Source of the DNA: Opitutus sp.
GTDB lineage: Bacteria; Verrucomicrobiota; Verrucomicrobiia; Opitutales; Opitutaceae
DNA: 62,914 nt
Direction: 5' to 3'
Assembly: GCA_009695305.1 (NCBI GenBank)
Contig: SIBG01000013.1
Span: forward strand, 1 to 62,914
The position numbers and the translations under genes are program-made. Positions 55,641 through 62,914 of the stretch are shown piece by piece. Position 1 is the first letter of the stretch; each line of letters starts with the position of its first letter. Below the pieces are notes generated by a model. It was not told where the DNA came from, did no database searches, and saw only the letters and a list, made by a program, of their open reading frames with translations.

Positions 55641-55858
55641 GGGGGAAATGTCAGCTCGCGACGCGCCACGGGGCAAAAGAAAAATTATCACCGGCGTCCG
55701 CCCCCACGTGAATACCGGTCCGGCGCTCACAGTGTTAGACGATTCTCGCCGCCACTCATCCTCGGCGGCCTCGAAAAACCGTTGATCGATTTGCCTTCCC
55801 GGCGAGTGGCGCCAAGGTGCAATCTTGTTCGTCAGTTTCCCACCAATCCCCGCCCCAC

Positions 55859-58612
55859 ATGAGTCGACATCGCATTCTTGTTGTAGCCATCGCTGTTGTT
55901 GCCGCTAGCACCCGCGTCCCGGGCGCCCAGCAGTCGTCCCCGCCTCCGATCGAAGAGGTCGTTTCTCTCTCGCCGTTTACCGTCTCCGAGACCGACGACA
56001 AATCCTGGCTGGCGACGACGACCCTCATTGGCAGTCGCACGAACCAAGAGCTCGCCAAGCTCCCTGTCACCGTCGACGTCATCACCGCCGAATTTATGCG
56101 CGACCTCGGGGCCTTCAACATCGAGGACGCCGCGCAATACGTGTCGGGCGTCAACGTCACCCCGCGGCTCGAGTCCCGCAACGACGACCGCATCACCTAT
56201 CGCGGCCTCAGCGGCAGCGGCAGCTCCCGCAATTTTTTCACGTGGTATGTCCCGTCCGACGCCTACAACGTCGAGCGCTTTGATTTCAACAAGGGCTCGA
56301 ACTCCCTCATGTTCGGCGATTCCCAGCCCGGCGGGCAGGCCACGATCTACACCAAGCGCGCCCGGTCGCGCAACTTGGAGGAACTCTTCGTCAGCTACGG
56401 CTCCTACGAGGCCTATCGCGTCCAACTCGATGTGAACCGCAAGGTGCGCAATAATTTTTTCGTGCGGCTGAACCTCGCGAACCGCCGTAACAAGACCTAC
56501 GTCAAGGGCACCAACGACGTGTTTCGCGCCGCCGATCTCGCGTTCACCTATGAGCCCTTCAAGACCACCGCCATTCGCGTGGAGCTAGAGCGCGGCGAGA
56601 CGCACCGCGTGCGCGCCGACAGCGCCCTGGCGGTTAACGACGTCGCCGCCGCCGGTCGTGGCTTCAACAATAGCAACTGGTATTACACTTCCGACAAAGA
56701 GATCTTCCAACGCACGGCCACGTTCCCGGTGGCCGCAACGGATCGCAGTGGCCCCTCGGGTAATCAGGTTTCTTTGCTCGCGGGCCAGACGCAGGCCGTG
56801 CGCCTGCCCAACGGCACGCAGAAACTTTTCACCGGCTTCGACCAATACACCAACATGCTCGGCACGGTCGACTACAACAACCGCATCTTCAACGTCGCCA
56901 ACGTCACCATCGAACAACGCATCGGCAAACTGGCGATCGAGGCTGCCTTCAACCAGCAGTTTCAGCATGAGGACCGGAACGACAATTCTTTCGGCACCAG
57001 TCAGACCCCGCCGGTCCTAAGCGTCGACGGCGCCGGCCGGCCCTATATTGAAGAGTCCATCGGCGGCGCGGCCTTCAAGGTCTTCGGCAATATCGTGGTG
57101 GCGGGACGGGTGGCGGCAGTGTATCCCTTTGATTTCGGCCGTTGGGGCAAGCAGCTGGCGGTGGTCACGGCGCTCAAGCAGCGCGACACAAAATTCTCCC
57201 GCCGCACCGGCCTCGCCAACGAGCTCGGCGCCGGCCTCATCGCCAACAACGGCGTCCGACTGCGCGCTTACCTCGACGATCCAGCGTTTGGCACCACTGG
57301 CTTTTGGGATCAGTTTTTGCTGCCGAACCTCCGCTCCACTTCCGGTTTCAAGGCCGTGCTCTATGAGAGCACGGCCATCACCGGCCCGTTCGTCGACATC
57401 CGCTATGCCCAGACGCAGACCGCCTCGCTCTCCGGCGAATATTTTGGCGGCCGGGTCCATTCCCTCGTCGGCGCGAGTTGGAACAGCCTCAAGCGGAAAA
57501 TCCCGACCGACGCCGCGTTTGCCACCGATGCGCGCGGCTATTTCCACCATCCAGGCATGCCGTGGGAAAACCCGGCCGCCTACACCTACGATCCGACCTT
57601 CGATCTCGCCGCCATGAGCAAAATGGCCGGCGTGAGCGTGGCGGTGTGGCGCGGGGATGCAGCCAACGTCAACCTCTACGGCGTGAACTCGGAGTCGTTC
57701 AACTGGCAGTCACGTCAGGTGTTCTTCGGCCCCGATATCGGGCCGGTCCTCGGCAAGACGAAGGAAGTCGGTCTGAAGGGCGACCTCTTCCAGCGGAAGC
57801 TCACCTACACGCTTGGCCTCTACAAGATCAAGCGCGTCAACGCGGCGTTTGCCTGGTTGCCCGACTCGCTCCCCCTCTCGCAACTCGAGGATCTGATCAA
57901 CCCAAACAATATTTTGCCGGCGAACCCGAAATACCTCACGGTCGTCAACGGCCTCAACAACGAGCGCCGCACGGTGAATTCGAACGAGCAAGCGCGCGGC
58001 GTCGAGCTCACGCTCCAGGGTCAGCGCTGGCATGGCTTGCAAACGCGGGTGACGTTTTCCGCCTCGCAGGTGCGGGCCCAGGCAGACTTCTCGCAGTTCC
58101 GCGCCTACCTCGACGCAGCGGTGGAGCGCACGGCTGCGGCGAACGCGCCCGGCGGCGACCGCACGATGGCGGAAAGCGCCACGGTCATCACCAACGCCCG
58201 CACCGTGCTGGGCGCCAACACGCTCACGGACGCGGTGGCAGGCCGCCGCAGTGCGCCCTATACCGGCAGCTTCGTCGTGGATTATCTGGTGCCGGGGGTG
58301 CGCGGACTGCGGTTCGGCCTCAATGGGATTTACGGGCCCGACTACACCGTCGCGATCTTCGATGGAGTGAGCTACAAGGCCGGAGCCTCGTTCCCGGTGA
58401 GCGGCTACCTCCTCTACGATCGGCGGATGCTTAACAAATACCAGACCACCTTCCGGCTCGGCCTGCAGAAAATGTATGACCTCGTCATCGGCGACAGCCG
58501 CTACCGGATCACCGGCGCGACGTCGTTCAACGCCACCGCCAAACGGCCGAACTACATTTACCGCTACGCGGAACCGACCACGTGGAACCTGAGCGTCAGC
58601 ACACGCCTCTGA
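55859..58612 (+). CDS. TonB-dependent receptor
   Basis: A 917-residue outer-membrane receptor (ATG 55859, signal ILVVAIAVVAASTRVPGAQ). After EEVVSLSPFTVSE comes the plug domain: LPVTVDVITAEFMRDLGAF, AAQYVSGVN, TYRGLSGSG and DSQPGGQATIYTKR (the usual GSQPGG-like end), then a large beta-barrel ending in NLSVSTRL. Ligand unknown: carbohydrate, siderophore or cobalamin. The LSPFTV-type mature start is typical of the very numerous Opitutaceae TonB receptors. It is divergent from the degenerate-peptidase pair, 218 bp away. Confidence 0.93.
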   Translation: MSRHRILVVAIAVVAASTRVPGAQQSSPPPIEEVVSLSPFTVSETDDKSWLATTTLIGSRTNQELAKLPVTVDVITAEFMRDLGAFNIEDAAQYVSGVNVTPRLESRNDDRITYRGLSGSGSSRNFFTWYVPSDAYNVERFDFNKGSNSLMFGDSQPGGQATIYTKRARSRNLEELFVSYGSYEAYRVQLDVNRKVRNNFFVRLNLANRRNKTYVKGTNDVFRAADLAFTYEPFKTTAIRVELERGETHRVRADSALAVNDVAAAGRGFNNSNWYYTSDKEIFQRTATFPVAATDRSGPSGNQVSLLAGQTQAVRLPNGTQKLFTGFDQYTNMLGTVDYNNRIFNVANVTIEQRIGKLAIEAAFNQQFQHEDRNDNSFGTSQTPPVLSVDGAGRPYIEESIGGAAFKVFGNIVVAGRVAAVYPFDFGRWGKQLAVVTALKQRDTKFSRRTGLANELGAGLIANNGVRLRAYLDDPAFGTTGFWDQFLLPNLRSTSGFKAVLYESTAITGPFVDIRYAQTQTASLSGEYFGGRVHSLVGASWNSLKRKIPTDAAFATDARGYFHHPGMPWENPAAYTYDPTFDLAAMSKMAGVSVAVWRGDAANVNLYGVNSESFNWQSRQVFFGPDIGPVLGKTKEVGLKGDLFQRKLTYTLGLYKIKRVNAAFAWLPDSLPLSQLEDLINPNNILPANPKYLTVVNGLNNERRTVNSNEQARGVELTLQGQRWHGLQTRVTFSASQVRAQADFSQFRAYLDAAVERTAAANAPGGDRTMAESATVITNARTVLGANTLTDAVAGRRSAPYTGSFVVDYLVPGVRGLRFGLNGIYGPDYTVAIFDGVSYKAGASFPVSGYLLYDRRMLNKYQTTFRLGLQKMYDLVIGDSRYRITGATSFNATAKRPNYIYRYAEPTTWNLSVSTRL

Positions 58613-58805
58613 CGCGGCGCAGCGGATCGACCAGGGTATTTGCCACCGAGGAGGCGGGACGCCGTGCGAGCATGGCGTTAAACGGGCAGACGATGGCGTT
58701 GCCCGGGAAGATGACGCGAACCACCACGATGCCAGCGGCGCCAAATTCGCACCGCTTCGCGGCGACCGATTCTTCAGGCTGCGCCGGAAGGGCTGCGGCC
58801 CCGGT

Positions 58806-59615
58806 TCACGGCTTCGTGGGTTCGGCGGGAGCTTGCTTAAAGGTCAGGGGCAGACGCTTGGGTCCCTCGCTCCATTCACCGGTAATTTCACCGTTGTCGC
58901 CGAGGGTGCCACGAAAATTTCCGGAAATCGCGCGCGACTCGAACTGGAGGCGCTTATCCTGAATCGTCACGGTCGTGATCGGAATCTCAAGGTTCCCGTG
59001 ATCAATCGCGATCAGCGTGCCCACCGCGATGCCGTCGGTCGCAGGCGAAAGTTTCAATCCGACGTGCCTGGTCTTTCCGTCGGCCTCAATCGTGCCCGCC
59101 CAACTGCCGGTAAACTCTTTTGGCAACGGGCTGCTCGGCGGCGGCAACTTCACCTTGTCCTCGCCGTTCCGTTTGAGCTGGATAGTGGTCTCGCCCGCCG
59201 CGTTCGAAGCGGTGCCTGAAAGACTGCTGGCGTCAGCGGAAAGCATCCCCGCGAATGTGGCGACGCCGGGAACTCGAGCGGTGAACCGCACAGATTTGTG
59301 GTTGTAGAGTAGAGAGAGCAGCGCGCCGGGCGACCGGTGCGCTGCTCTCTCTACTCTACAACCAGATTTGTCATCCACGGCGATGTCGCCGAGCGGAGCG
59401 TCAACCGTCGGGGTGCCGGGAAAACTCATCGAGCCGATCCATGCGCCCGATGATTTTCTCGCCAAATCGATGACGAGGCCCAACTCGAGTTTTTCCATGT
59501 GGACGGTGCCTTCCCAGTGGGCCGCGGCTTGCGCCGCAGTTTGGGCTGAGCTGCTCGCGCTCCAGCCCGCCAATCCTACGGCGATGACAATGATTCTGGC
59601 GGTCAAGATGTTCAT
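58806..59615 (-). CDS. Exported two-domain beta protein carrying a palindromic insertion
   Basis: A 269-residue exported protein (signal IIVIAVGLAGWSASSSA). Two related beta-domains are visible: the first starts HWEGTVHMEKLELGLVID, the second SWAGTIEADGKTRHVGLKL, ending GEITGEWSEGPKRLPLTFK; similar W-x-G-T...G.W.. modules sit at the N-terminus of some secreted hydrolases. Residues 85-108 are not part of the fold: they come from a 72-bp insertion (palindrome plus duplicated CAGATTTGT) that kept the frame. Without it the strand would read VDDKSVRFTARV. It is unknown whether the interrupted protein still folds. Confidence 0.7.
   Translation of the reverse strand: MNILTARIIVIAVGLAGWSASSSAQTAAQAAAHWEGTVHMEKLELGLVIDLARKSSGAWIGSMSFPGTPTVDAPLGDIAVDDKSGCRVERAAHRSPGALLSLLYNHKSVRFTARVPGVATFAGMLSADASSLSGTASNAAGETTIQLKRNGEDKVKLPPPSSPLPKEFTGSWAGTIEADGKTRHVGLKLSPATDGIAVGTLIAIDHGNLEIPITTVTIQDKRLQFESRAISGNFRGTLGDNGEITGEWSEGPKRLPLTFKQAPAEPTKP
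59291..59371. mobile_element. 63-bp palindromic mini-element with 9-bp target duplication
   Basis: A perfect 25-bp inverted repeat (59300-59324, GGTTGTAGAGTAGAGAGAGC...; 59339-59363) with a 14-base loop lies between two copies of CAGATTTGT (59291-59299 and 59363-59371). The distance between the copies is 72 bp, so the host gene gained exactly 24 codons. The last base of the right arm is shared with the duplication. It has no coding capacity, so it would need an enzyme supplied in trans. It is a clear insertion signature, but the element family is unknown. Confidence 0.85.
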
Positions 59616-60011
59616 GAGAGTGGGTATCCGGTTTCTGCGCGATCAGATGCGCTCCCACTTTCACAATTGCGACTGATATTGGATGGATGGCGATTCCGCT
59701 CGACCAATGGACTCAGGGGATAAGCAAATCATTGCGGCGGATGCTGGCGCAGGATCGCGACACGAGGGAAGAGCGGGGCGGATATTGATGTTTGCTATCC
59801 GTTCGCGGCTGGTCGCGGTCAGCGGTTTTCCAGTGGGCCCCGTGGATTTGAAGAATCAGCCCCCTGCTAGTGAAGCCGCCGGGCCGTGCACGGCTACGCC
59901 CTCTGGGCCGCCACCAGGAAACGCAGCCGCCAGCTGCCGGGCATGCGGGAACGTTTCACGCGGTCGTGAGCCCTCCGGAACCAGCCAAGAGTTGCGAGCT
60001 GCCCCATCAGC
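59616..60011. other. 396-bp gap, no supported gene
   Basis: Between the two-domain protein and the methyltransferase. No frame has a start, ribosome binding site and family-like product. The GC-rich 3' half (about 59870-60000) has short open frames with many Arg and Pro, as random GC-rich DNA would give. It should contain the promoter of the 58806-59615 gene; none could be assigned with confidence. Confidence 0.5.
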
Positions 60012-60593
60012 CTAGCTGGCGCGTCGCAGCACGCGAACCCGCTCCCGACCCTCGCGGCCGCCGAAGGCCACGTCCGGCACATAGTCGTCGACGATTTCAT
60101 AGCCGTCTGCAAACAGCGCCGTCAGGTCGGCCACACTGAACGGGAAGGGCGGCCCTTCCTCGCCGGGATCGAGGTCCGGATTAATGAACCACACTCCGAT
60201 CAACAGGCCGCCAGGCCGCAGCGTCAGATCAATGCCTCGCCGGTAATCGGCGCGCAGTTTCGGCGGGAGGCCGCTCATGCAGGTGTGCTCCAACACCACC
60301 TCAAAGGCGCCGCGCAATTCCACCGCCGGATTAAACAAATCGCCGACCACGAAGCGCTCCGCGATTTGCGGGTAAAGCGCTTGCGCTTCAGCGATCCCCG
60401 TCGGCGCGATGTCCAGCCCGGTCGCATCCAAGCCATGCGCCACCGCGAAGGCGACTTCATGCCCGTGGCCGCAGCCCGGCACAAACGTTCGCCCGCGGGT
60501 CGGGTGCCGTTCCAAATATTGCTTCATCGGCGGCGAAGGCGCGCCCTTATTCCAGAACACTTCGCCCTTTCGGTAGATTTCGTCCCAGTCCAT
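60012..60593 (-). CDS. TPMT-like SAM methyltransferase
   Basis: A 193-residue class I methyltransferase. The start WDEIYRKGEVFWNKGAPSP and the SAM site FVPGCGHGHEVAFAVAHG, then ATGLDIAPTGIAEAQ, are the signature of the thiopurine S-methyltransferase family (PF05724), which methylates thiols, and in some bacteria halide, selenite or tellurite. The substrate cannot be inferred. It is a single gene between two gaps. Confidence 0.88.
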   Translation of the reverse strand: MDWDEIYRKGEVFWNKGAPSPPMKQYLERHPTRGRTFVPGCGHGHEVAFAVAHGLDATGLDIAPTGIAEAQALYPQIAERFVVGDLFNPAVELRGAFEVVLEHTCMSGLPPKLRADYRRGIDLTLRPGGLLIGVWFINPDLDPGEEGPPFPFSVADLTALFADGYEIVDDYVPDVAFGGREGRERVRVLRRAS

Positions 60594-60775
60594 CGCGTGA
60601 TTCAGTTTGGCCTCCGCCCAATGTCAATTCGGCGGCAGAGGATTTTACGCCGGTGGCCGTTTCGCTGCGGGGCTGGCGGATGACGAACTCCGATGGGCTG
60701 CAGCCGGTGACGAACAGCCGCGGTGGAGAGAATTTTCCGGTCTTATACCAACGGCTTGATTGTTTTGGACTATTC

Positions 60776-60862
60776 AGGTGGGGCTCGCTCTCCGAGCGGG
60801 CCTGGGTTCCAACGTGATTTGCACAATGAAACTCAGGCCGGTTCGGAGAACCGGCCCCACCT
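60776..60862. repeat. Nested cruciform-like repeat, 29-bp arms
   Basis: Outer arms AGGTGGGG... (60776-60804) and ...CCCCACCT (60834-60862) are inverted copies with a few differences. Each arm also folds on itself: GCTCG/CGAGC in the left arm and CCGGTTC/GAACCGG in the right arm, around similar CTCTC/GGAGA loops. The differences between arms keep the inner stems paired, which suggests selection for the branched structure. Confidence 0.8.
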
Positions 60863-60895
60863 CGGAGAAGTCAAAATGTCACCAGACATTGGTCT

Positions 60896-60985
60896 TAGGG
60901 CGTCTGTCCCGTCACCGGCGGGCCAACTTGCAGACGCCGACAGTCGAACGATCGCAAGCGCGGCGTCTGCCAGTCAGACGTCCTA
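60896..60985. repeat. Palindromic element with GCAGACGCCG core (copy 2)
   Basis: Outer TAGGGCGTCTG (60896-60906) and CAGACGTCCTA (60975-60985) pair with one mismatch; inner GCAGACGCCG (60930-60939) and CGGCGTCTGC (60961-60970) pair perfectly. The inner arms are identical to those of the copy at 39757-39831, while the loop differs. Confidence 0.85.
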
Positions 60986-60996
60986 CGCGATTCGAG

Positions 60997-61899
60997 TCAG
61001 CGGTCGGCGAGGGCGCTGGTTTTCAGGAAGAGCGTGAATTCGTTGCGCTGGGCGACGACGTCGTCGTGGGCGAGGTCGGTGTGGATGAAAACGAATTGGC
61101 TCGTCTTGCGTTTGTCGGACGCGAGGGCGGTTTCTTCGGTGGTGTAAATCTTCGTGCCGCGCGCCAGCAGGCGGGATTGTAGTTTTTCGGATTCGTCCTT
61201 CGTGCCGCCGTGGTCGGTGTAGATGTTGAGGAGGCGACCGTGGGTGCGGTCGGCCCAGTTGAGATAGGAATCGGTCTGGCCGTAGAGCGCATCGAAGAGC
61301 CAGACTTCGTCGGCGTTTTTCGCTAGACCCCCGCGATCCAGGATGCTGGCGATGACGTGATAGCCACCGCTATGACCCGAGAGGATGATGCGGCCGACGG
61401 AAAAATCTTTCGGGCTCTTGTGTAAAACCCCGCGATCGCGGAGCGTGGCGACGACCTCGTCCATGAAGCGCTTGAAGCCGTCGGCGTCCTCGAGTTTGCC
61501 GCCGAAGGAATCGGGGGCGTTGCGCGGGCCTTCGGGGACGACGAGCACGGCGTTTTTGCCGCTGGCGACGAGCTGTTCGATGAGGTGAAACGTGCCGAGC
61601 GTGCCGGCGACGGAGTTGTTCCAGCCGTGGAAGTGGACGACGAAGTCGACGCGGCCGCCCTCGCGAAACCCTTTCGGGATGAAGAGCGCGACGGTGCGGT
61701 CCGAGTAGTGCTCCTTCGCCGAGTAGAGTATGCCCTGGTAAGTGTGCCCCTCCGCGCGCACGGGATGAGGGAAAGGCGCCGAAGCGAACGGCGCGAGGAT
61801 GAGGTGGCCGTGGGCCGCGTAAGTTTCCTCGAGGCCCGGCGCCGCCCGGGCGAACGACGGCAGCGCGAGAACCAGTCCGAGGAAAACGAGGGCCTTCAT
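60997..61899 (-). CDS. Secreted alpha/beta-hydrolase-like protein
   Basis: A 300-residue exported protein (signal LVFLGLVLALPSFARAA; ATG 61899 chosen over a GC-rich 44-codon extension). It has FVVHFHGWNNSVAGTLG (oxyanion region), VVPEGPRNAPDS, and IILSGHSGGYHVIA with a Ser nucleophile elbow; TDLAHDDVV may supply the His. It resembles secreted esterase/depolymerase-like hydrolases. Substrate unknown. It precedes nothing on its strand but repeats; the gene upstream on the same strand is the cyclophilin. Confidence 0.75.
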   Translation of the reverse strand: MKALVFLGLVLALPSFARAAPGLEETYAAHGHLILAPFASAPFPHPVRAEGHTYQGILYSAKEHYSDRTVALFIPKGFREGGRVDFVVHFHGWNNSVAGTLGTFHLIEQLVASGKNAVLVVPEGPRNAPDSFGGKLEDADGFKRFMDEVVATLRDRGVLHKSPKDFSVGRIILSGHSGGYHVIASILDRGGLAKNADEVWLFDALYGQTDSYLNWADRTHGRLLNIYTDHGGTKDESEKLQSRLLARGTKIYTTEETALASDKRKTSQFVFIHTDLAHDDVVAQRNEFTLFLKTSALADR

Positions 61900-62058
61900 G
61901 TGCGCACCATGGCGCGCGGGCGGATTTACGGACAGGCAAATTTGCGCGGATGCGTTGCAGGATTCGGTGCGACGGCCGCGGCCGGAGCCGAATCGAGGGC
62001 GATCTTCGCGTCTGGGCGGGCAGCAAACCACTCGGGCGGAGCGCCCGGCCGGGGCGGG

Positions 62059-62706
62059 TCAGTCCGCGGGTGACGGCTGCTTGGGGCGATATGCCCGCAG
62101 GATCTTGATGGCGGGATCGAGCGTCTCTGTGCCGTATAGGCCGCTGGCGCCGGTGCGGGACGTGTGGATCTTCTTCACCACGTCGAGGCCTTCGACCACG
62201 CGGCCAAAGGCGGCAAAGCCCTGGCCATCGGCGTTGCGCTGGCCGCCAAAGTCCAGCGAAGGTTGGTGGCCGATGGTGATAAAAAAGGAGGACGTCGCCG
62301 TGTCAGCCCCGCCCCGCGCCATGGAGATCACGCCGTTCACGTGCTTCAACCCGGTCGTCGTGGTTCGCTCCAGCGGAATGGGCGGAAACAGGGAGCCCTT
62401 GCGGGCCTCGTCGGACTGCAACTGGATCACTTGAATCTCGACGTCGTGCCGGGTGGTGTTGTCGGGACGCACGGCGCGATTGATGACGCCACCGTCGTAG
62501 AATTTCCCGTCGAGGTATTTCAAGAAGTTCGCGCTGGTGACGGGGGCGTGCGCGAGATCGACTTCGAGGGTGATCCGGCCGAGGGCTGTTTCGAAGATGA
62601 CGCGTGCGGGCTTGGGCGCGGACTCCGCCGCGGCGAGGGCACCGGCGAACAGCCCAAGCACGCCGCCCAGGATCGAAAGGGTGGGAAGACGCAGCGGAGA
62701 TTTCAT
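62059..62706 (-). CDS. Exported cyclophilin-type peptidyl-prolyl isomerase
   Basis: A 215-residue exported protein (ILGGVLGLFAGALAAAESA signal). The cyclophilin domain is clear: ITLEVDLAHAPVTSANFLKY, YDGGVINRAVR, VISMARGGADTATSSFFITI and FGRVVEGLDVVKKIH. The block KHVNGVISMARGG is standard. It accelerates proline cis-trans isomerisation in the periplasm. The conserved Arg of VIPGF-type motifs (here INRAVRPD) is present. Its start lies 55 bp from the stop of the partial gene at the window edge. Confidence 0.93.
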   Translation of the reverse strand: MKSPLRLPTLSILGGVLGLFAGALAAAESAPKPARVIFETALGRITLEVDLAHAPVTSANFLKYLDGKFYDGGVINRAVRPDNTTRHDVEIQVIQLQSDEARKGSLFPPIPLERTTTTGLKHVNGVISMARGGADTATSSFFITIGHQPSLDFGGQRNADGQGFAAFGRVVEGLDVVKKIHTSRTGASGLYGTETLDPAIKILRAYRPKQPSPAD

Positions 62707-62761
62707 GGCGGGAGGTTTCGCGAATCACTGCTGACGGCAAGCGGGAGGGAAGGGACGGGGC

Positions 62762-62914
62762 TCACTCCTCGTCGTTCTCGATTTCCGGTGGCTTGATGGC
62801 CGTGAGCAGGCGGTCGAGTTCGGCTTGAGTGGGATTGCGGATGGAGAGGACGGTGAGCAGGGCTTCGCCCGCGGGGAGGGTGACTTTCGCAGACACGTTG
62901 GACGCCAGGCCGAG
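62762..62914 (-). CDS. C-terminal end of an unidentified gene (partial)
   Basis: The frame is open from the window edge to TGA at 62762-62764 and encodes 50 residues: ASNVSAKVTLPAGEALLTVL, then SIRNPTQAELDRLLTAIKPP and an acidic tail EIENDEE. The family cannot be told from this part. It lies upstream of the cyclophilin gene on the same strand with a 55-bp gap, so they may be co-transcribed. Confidence 0.6.
   Translation of the reverse strand, partial: LGLASNVSAKVTLPAGEALLTVLSIRNPTQAELDRLLTAIKPPEIENDEE

Larger units (their letters stand above)
60594..60996. other. 403-bp gap filled by two repeat elements
   Basis: The first ~180 bp hold the presumed leader and promoter of the methyltransferase gene with no clear motif. 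The remainder is occupied by two different palindromic elements (60776-60862 and 60896-60985), directly next to each other. No gene is supported. Confidence 0.6.

Overview
The window looks like a chromosomal segment of a GC-rich, Gram-negative bacterium, most likely Verrucomicrobiota close to Opitutaceae. Reasons: lpxK (lipid A), a TonB-dependent receptor whose mature N-terminus carries an LSPFTV-type stretch typical of that family, menaquinone genes (menF, menD, menB), a class II aldolase, and many secreted proteins of families common in Opitutaceae. The lineage is inferred from protein style only; there is no rRNA or tRNA gene here.

Layout. 1-400: right end of an IS3-like element that has cut a coiled-coil gene. 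0.5-6 kb: an outer-membrane-like protein, an MFS transporter, and a minus-strand run of a Xre-RES toxin-antitoxin pair, a small unknown gene and an IspH of the plant/cyanobacterial type with a long N-terminal extension. 6-16 kb: alaS, leuB, a TPR protein, then an overlapping MBL hydrolase-ribD-rdgB set and a NarL-type two-component pair. 16-24 kb: metG-menF-menD, kup and menB. 24-33 kb: a papain-like peptidase, an alkyltransferase-like protein, fba, topB, a class V aminotransferase, lpxK. 33-41 kb: M29 aminopeptidase-adenosine deaminase, an RluA-family synthase, Ppx/GppA, rsmI, a 54-residue lipoprotein, pgi. The gaps between these genes are filled with palindromic repeats of several families.

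41.5-48.4 kb is a secreted carbohydrate-oriented block: esterase, TIM-barrel hydrolase-like protein, CBM9-like protein, YdjC/ChbG-type deacetylase and a large alpha/beta hydrolase. Between 46.4 and 52.1 kb five genes are broken (three apparent single-base frameshifts, one in-frame amber codon, one 5' truncation), while the DTW gene inside this zone is intact. It is either a decaying accessory region or a patch of poor consensus sequence.

52-62.9 kb: two overlapping genes for secreted proteins that resemble peptidases but lack catalytic residues, a TonB-dependent receptor, a two-domain secreted protein carrying a 63-bp perfect-palindrome insertion (9-bp direct repeats, reading frame kept), a TPMT-like methyltransferase, two more repeat elements, a secreted hydrolase, a cyclophilin, and the 3' end of an unknown gene.

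I did not find a complete new defence or biosynthetic system. The strongest unusual signals are the in-frame palindromic insertion at 59.3 kb, the pair of degenerate peptidase-like genes at 52-55.6 kb, the set of nested palindromic repeats (one supplying a stop codon), and the cluster of broken genes.
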